Source of the DNA: Lachnospiraceae bacterium UBA7589
GTDB lineage: Bacteria; Bacillota; Clostridia; Lachnospirales; Lachnospiraceae
Reading direction: 5' to 3'
Length of the DNA stretch: 41,090 nt
Assembly: GCA_002476495.1 (NCBI GenBank)
Contig: DLKL01000049.1
Coordinates: 22,106-63,195 of the forward strand
This document shows, piece after piece, positions 40,109-41,090 of this stretch; within the stretch, counting starts at the first letter, position 1, and each line of letters begins with the position of its first letter. The notes below the pieces were generated by a model. The model saw nothing but the letters and a program-made list of their open reading frames with translations. It made no database searches and was not told where the DNA came from. The position numbers were made by a program, and so were the translations under genes.

Positions 40109-41090
40109 TTACATACCCTCTATAAGTACATCTACATCACTTCTTCCAAATTCATAGAGAAGTGACCGAATCTCATTTATAGTATATTCATCTGCATGAA
40201 CATAAATCTTTTCAAACAGCTTATCAACATAGCCACACCATTTTTCATATATTTTAACCAGATCCTGGGTAGATGGCTCCTTAAGCTTGGCCTGGGTCAT
40301 ATAATTTCTATTACCTGAGGTCAATATTTCCTTCATGGAAACAGCTCTTGGCTCAATTCCATAGGCAATATATTTTATTTCCTCTGTCCTGACTAATGCA
40401 CAATCGTACATCTCCATAAGAAGCTCCTCTATGCAATCCTTTGCTATGTTAAAATGGTGGTAATACATTTCCTCTGATTTATAAGATGGTCTCTCCTTGA
40501 CATCCATCTTGTTGTACCAGTAAAAATCATCTGTGCTTGGTACATTTGATTTGAGTCTTGCCTTTCCGGACGAAGCTTTATCGGCCTTTTTTGTCTGGAT
40601 TTCTTCTGTAAGTGCTTCTCTTAATGCTTCAGCCTCTTTGATTGATTCATTTAGTGAAAATGCACTGTCTACGACGAAGGCACTGTCAGAAAATGCGCTG
40701 TCAGAAAATGCGCTGTCAGAAAATGCGCTGTCAGAAAAATTGTCATCTGCAAATGCACTATCATCGGATGCTTTATACATCTGTTCCCCTACAGCATCAT
40801 TCAATACCGGCTCTGCGTCTTCTATATCATTATCGTTTATGATACTTGGGATAGAGCTTACATGCTCATACACCTGCTCATCCTCTACGGTATCATTTAT
40901 ATCATTGTCTGTAAATGCACTGTCCTCAATTGTGCTATTCTGTGCTATATTCTCGTTTTCTGTAAATGCGCTGTCCTCAATTGTGCTATTCTGTGCTATA
41001 TTCTCGTCTTCTGTAAATGCGCTGTCCTCATAATCCGCATCCTCGTAGTCTTCGTCTGCATAATCCGCGTCCTCGTAAGCTTCATCTGCA
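40109..41090 (-). CDS. Repeat-rich acidic protein, C-terminal part (truncated by window)
   Basis: The reading frame stays open to the right edge, so the true start lies outside; about 326 residues are visible. The first 180 are acidic and repetitive: Asp-Tyr-Glu-Asp-Ala runs, a 17-residue unit EDSAFTENENIAQNSTI in two and a half copies, and four tandem SDSAF pentapeptides. The last 140 form an ordered domain (Asp-Phe-Tyr-Trp-Tyr-Asn-Lys-Met, Tyr-Tyr-His-His-Phe-Asn-Ile-Ala-Lys-Asp-Cys-Ile-Glu-Glu-Leu, Ile-Tyr-Val-His-Ala-Asp-Glu-Tyr-Thr) that I do not recognise. A GTG at 40873 exists, but no stop precedes it, so an internal start there is unlikely. It is followed by the DUF2156 gene after 27 bases. 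Confidence 0.7.
   Translation of the reverse strand, partial: ADEAYEDADYADEDYEDADYEDSAFTEDENIAQNSTIEDSAFTENENIAQNSTIEDSAFTDNDINDTVEDEQVYEHVSSIPSIINDNDIEDAEPVLNDAVGEQMYKASDDSAFADDNFSDSAFSDSAFSDSAFSDSAFVVDSAFSLNESIKEAEALREALTEEIQTKKADKASSGKARLKSNVPSTDDFYWYNKMDVKERPSYKSEEMYYHHFNIAKDCIEELLMEMYDCALVRTEEIKYIAYGIEPRAVSMKEILTSGNRNYMTQAKLKEPSTQDLVKIYEKWCGYVDKLFEKIYVHADEYTINEIRSLLYEFGRSDVDVLIEGM
40681..40745. repeat. 15-bp tandem repeat encoding SDSAF
   Basis: The unit TCAGAAAATGCGCTG occurs three times exactly (40686-40730) with a diverged fourth copy on either side. It is in frame with the minus-strand gene and adds the pentapeptide Ser-Asp-Ser-Ala-Phe per copy. Identical copies are prone to slippage. 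Confidence 0.85.
40909..41029. repeat. 51-bp tandem repeat encoding a 17-residue unit
   Basis: Copies begin at 40909, 40960 and 41011, exactly 51 bases apart, with very few differences; the third is partial. The minus strand encodes EDSAFTENENIAQNSTI per copy. The shared Asp-Ser-Ala-Phe links it to the 15-bp repeat. Confidence 0.85.

Noticed and set aside
40533..41033. Plus-strand open frame of 166 codons over the repeats
   Set aside because: It is the antisense of the repeat-rich gene; repeats whose unit is a multiple of three keep several frames open. It has no ribosome site, and the minus-strand gene has a coherent C-terminal domain.
40681..41090. Repeat blocks as a CRISPR array
   Set aside because: The repeats are direct and contiguous without unique spacers and are in frame with a protein.

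Overview
The window looks like chromosome from a low-to-mid GC Firmicute of the class Clostridia, most likely a Lachnospiraceae-type gut bacterium. The reasons are strong AGGAGG ribosome sites, near-consensus sigma-A promoters with 17-bp spacers, Lachnospiraceae-type unknown-function families (DUF5688, DUF6462, DUF3991), and a greA-lysS pair. I cannot name the genus from the sequence.

Positions 1 to about 12076 read as one end of an integrative conjugative element (ICE). All its genes lie on the minus strand: a partial DUF3991/TOPRIM protein, a RadC-like JAB protein, DUF5688, a 1792-residue thioester/Cna-B adhesin with an LPQTG anchor, a lipoprotein, tiny membrane proteins, a ParR-like/ParM-like partition pair, a small zinc-ribbon-like protein, a roughly 500-nt stretch rich in hairpins, and three genes carrying four DUF6462 domains. 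This block stops against the 3' end of lysS. The junction holds TGGTCA direct and inverted repeats and a strong terminator, so it is a candidate attachment site. No integrase, relaxase or T4SS gene is visible here; these would lie to the left of position 1.

From 12077 the window is ordinary chromosome. greA-lysS is followed (moving right) by a SanA/YdcF-like membrane protein, a DUF1461-like gene with glgB, a 1301-residue PAS/GGDEF/GAF/EAL cyclic-di-GMP protein, and rpsT.

Positions 22890 to 30784 form a DNA-uptake and signalling block on the minus strand: comEA, an OmpR-type response regulator, a histidine kinase, a GerMN-like lipoprotein, comEC and holA. An adenosine deaminase gene sits between regulator and kinase on the opposite strand with its own promoter, apparently splitting an ancestral operon.

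Next come a small DMT/DUF606 transporter and argC-argJ-argB behind one promoter with an ArgR-like operator. The right end holds an envelope group: a SleB-like wall hydrolase, a DegV protein behind a lipoprotein amidase that has lost its catalytic residues, a DUF368 undecaprenyl-phosphate translocase, a DUF2156 protein, and the C-terminal part of a repeat-rich acidic protein that runs off the window.
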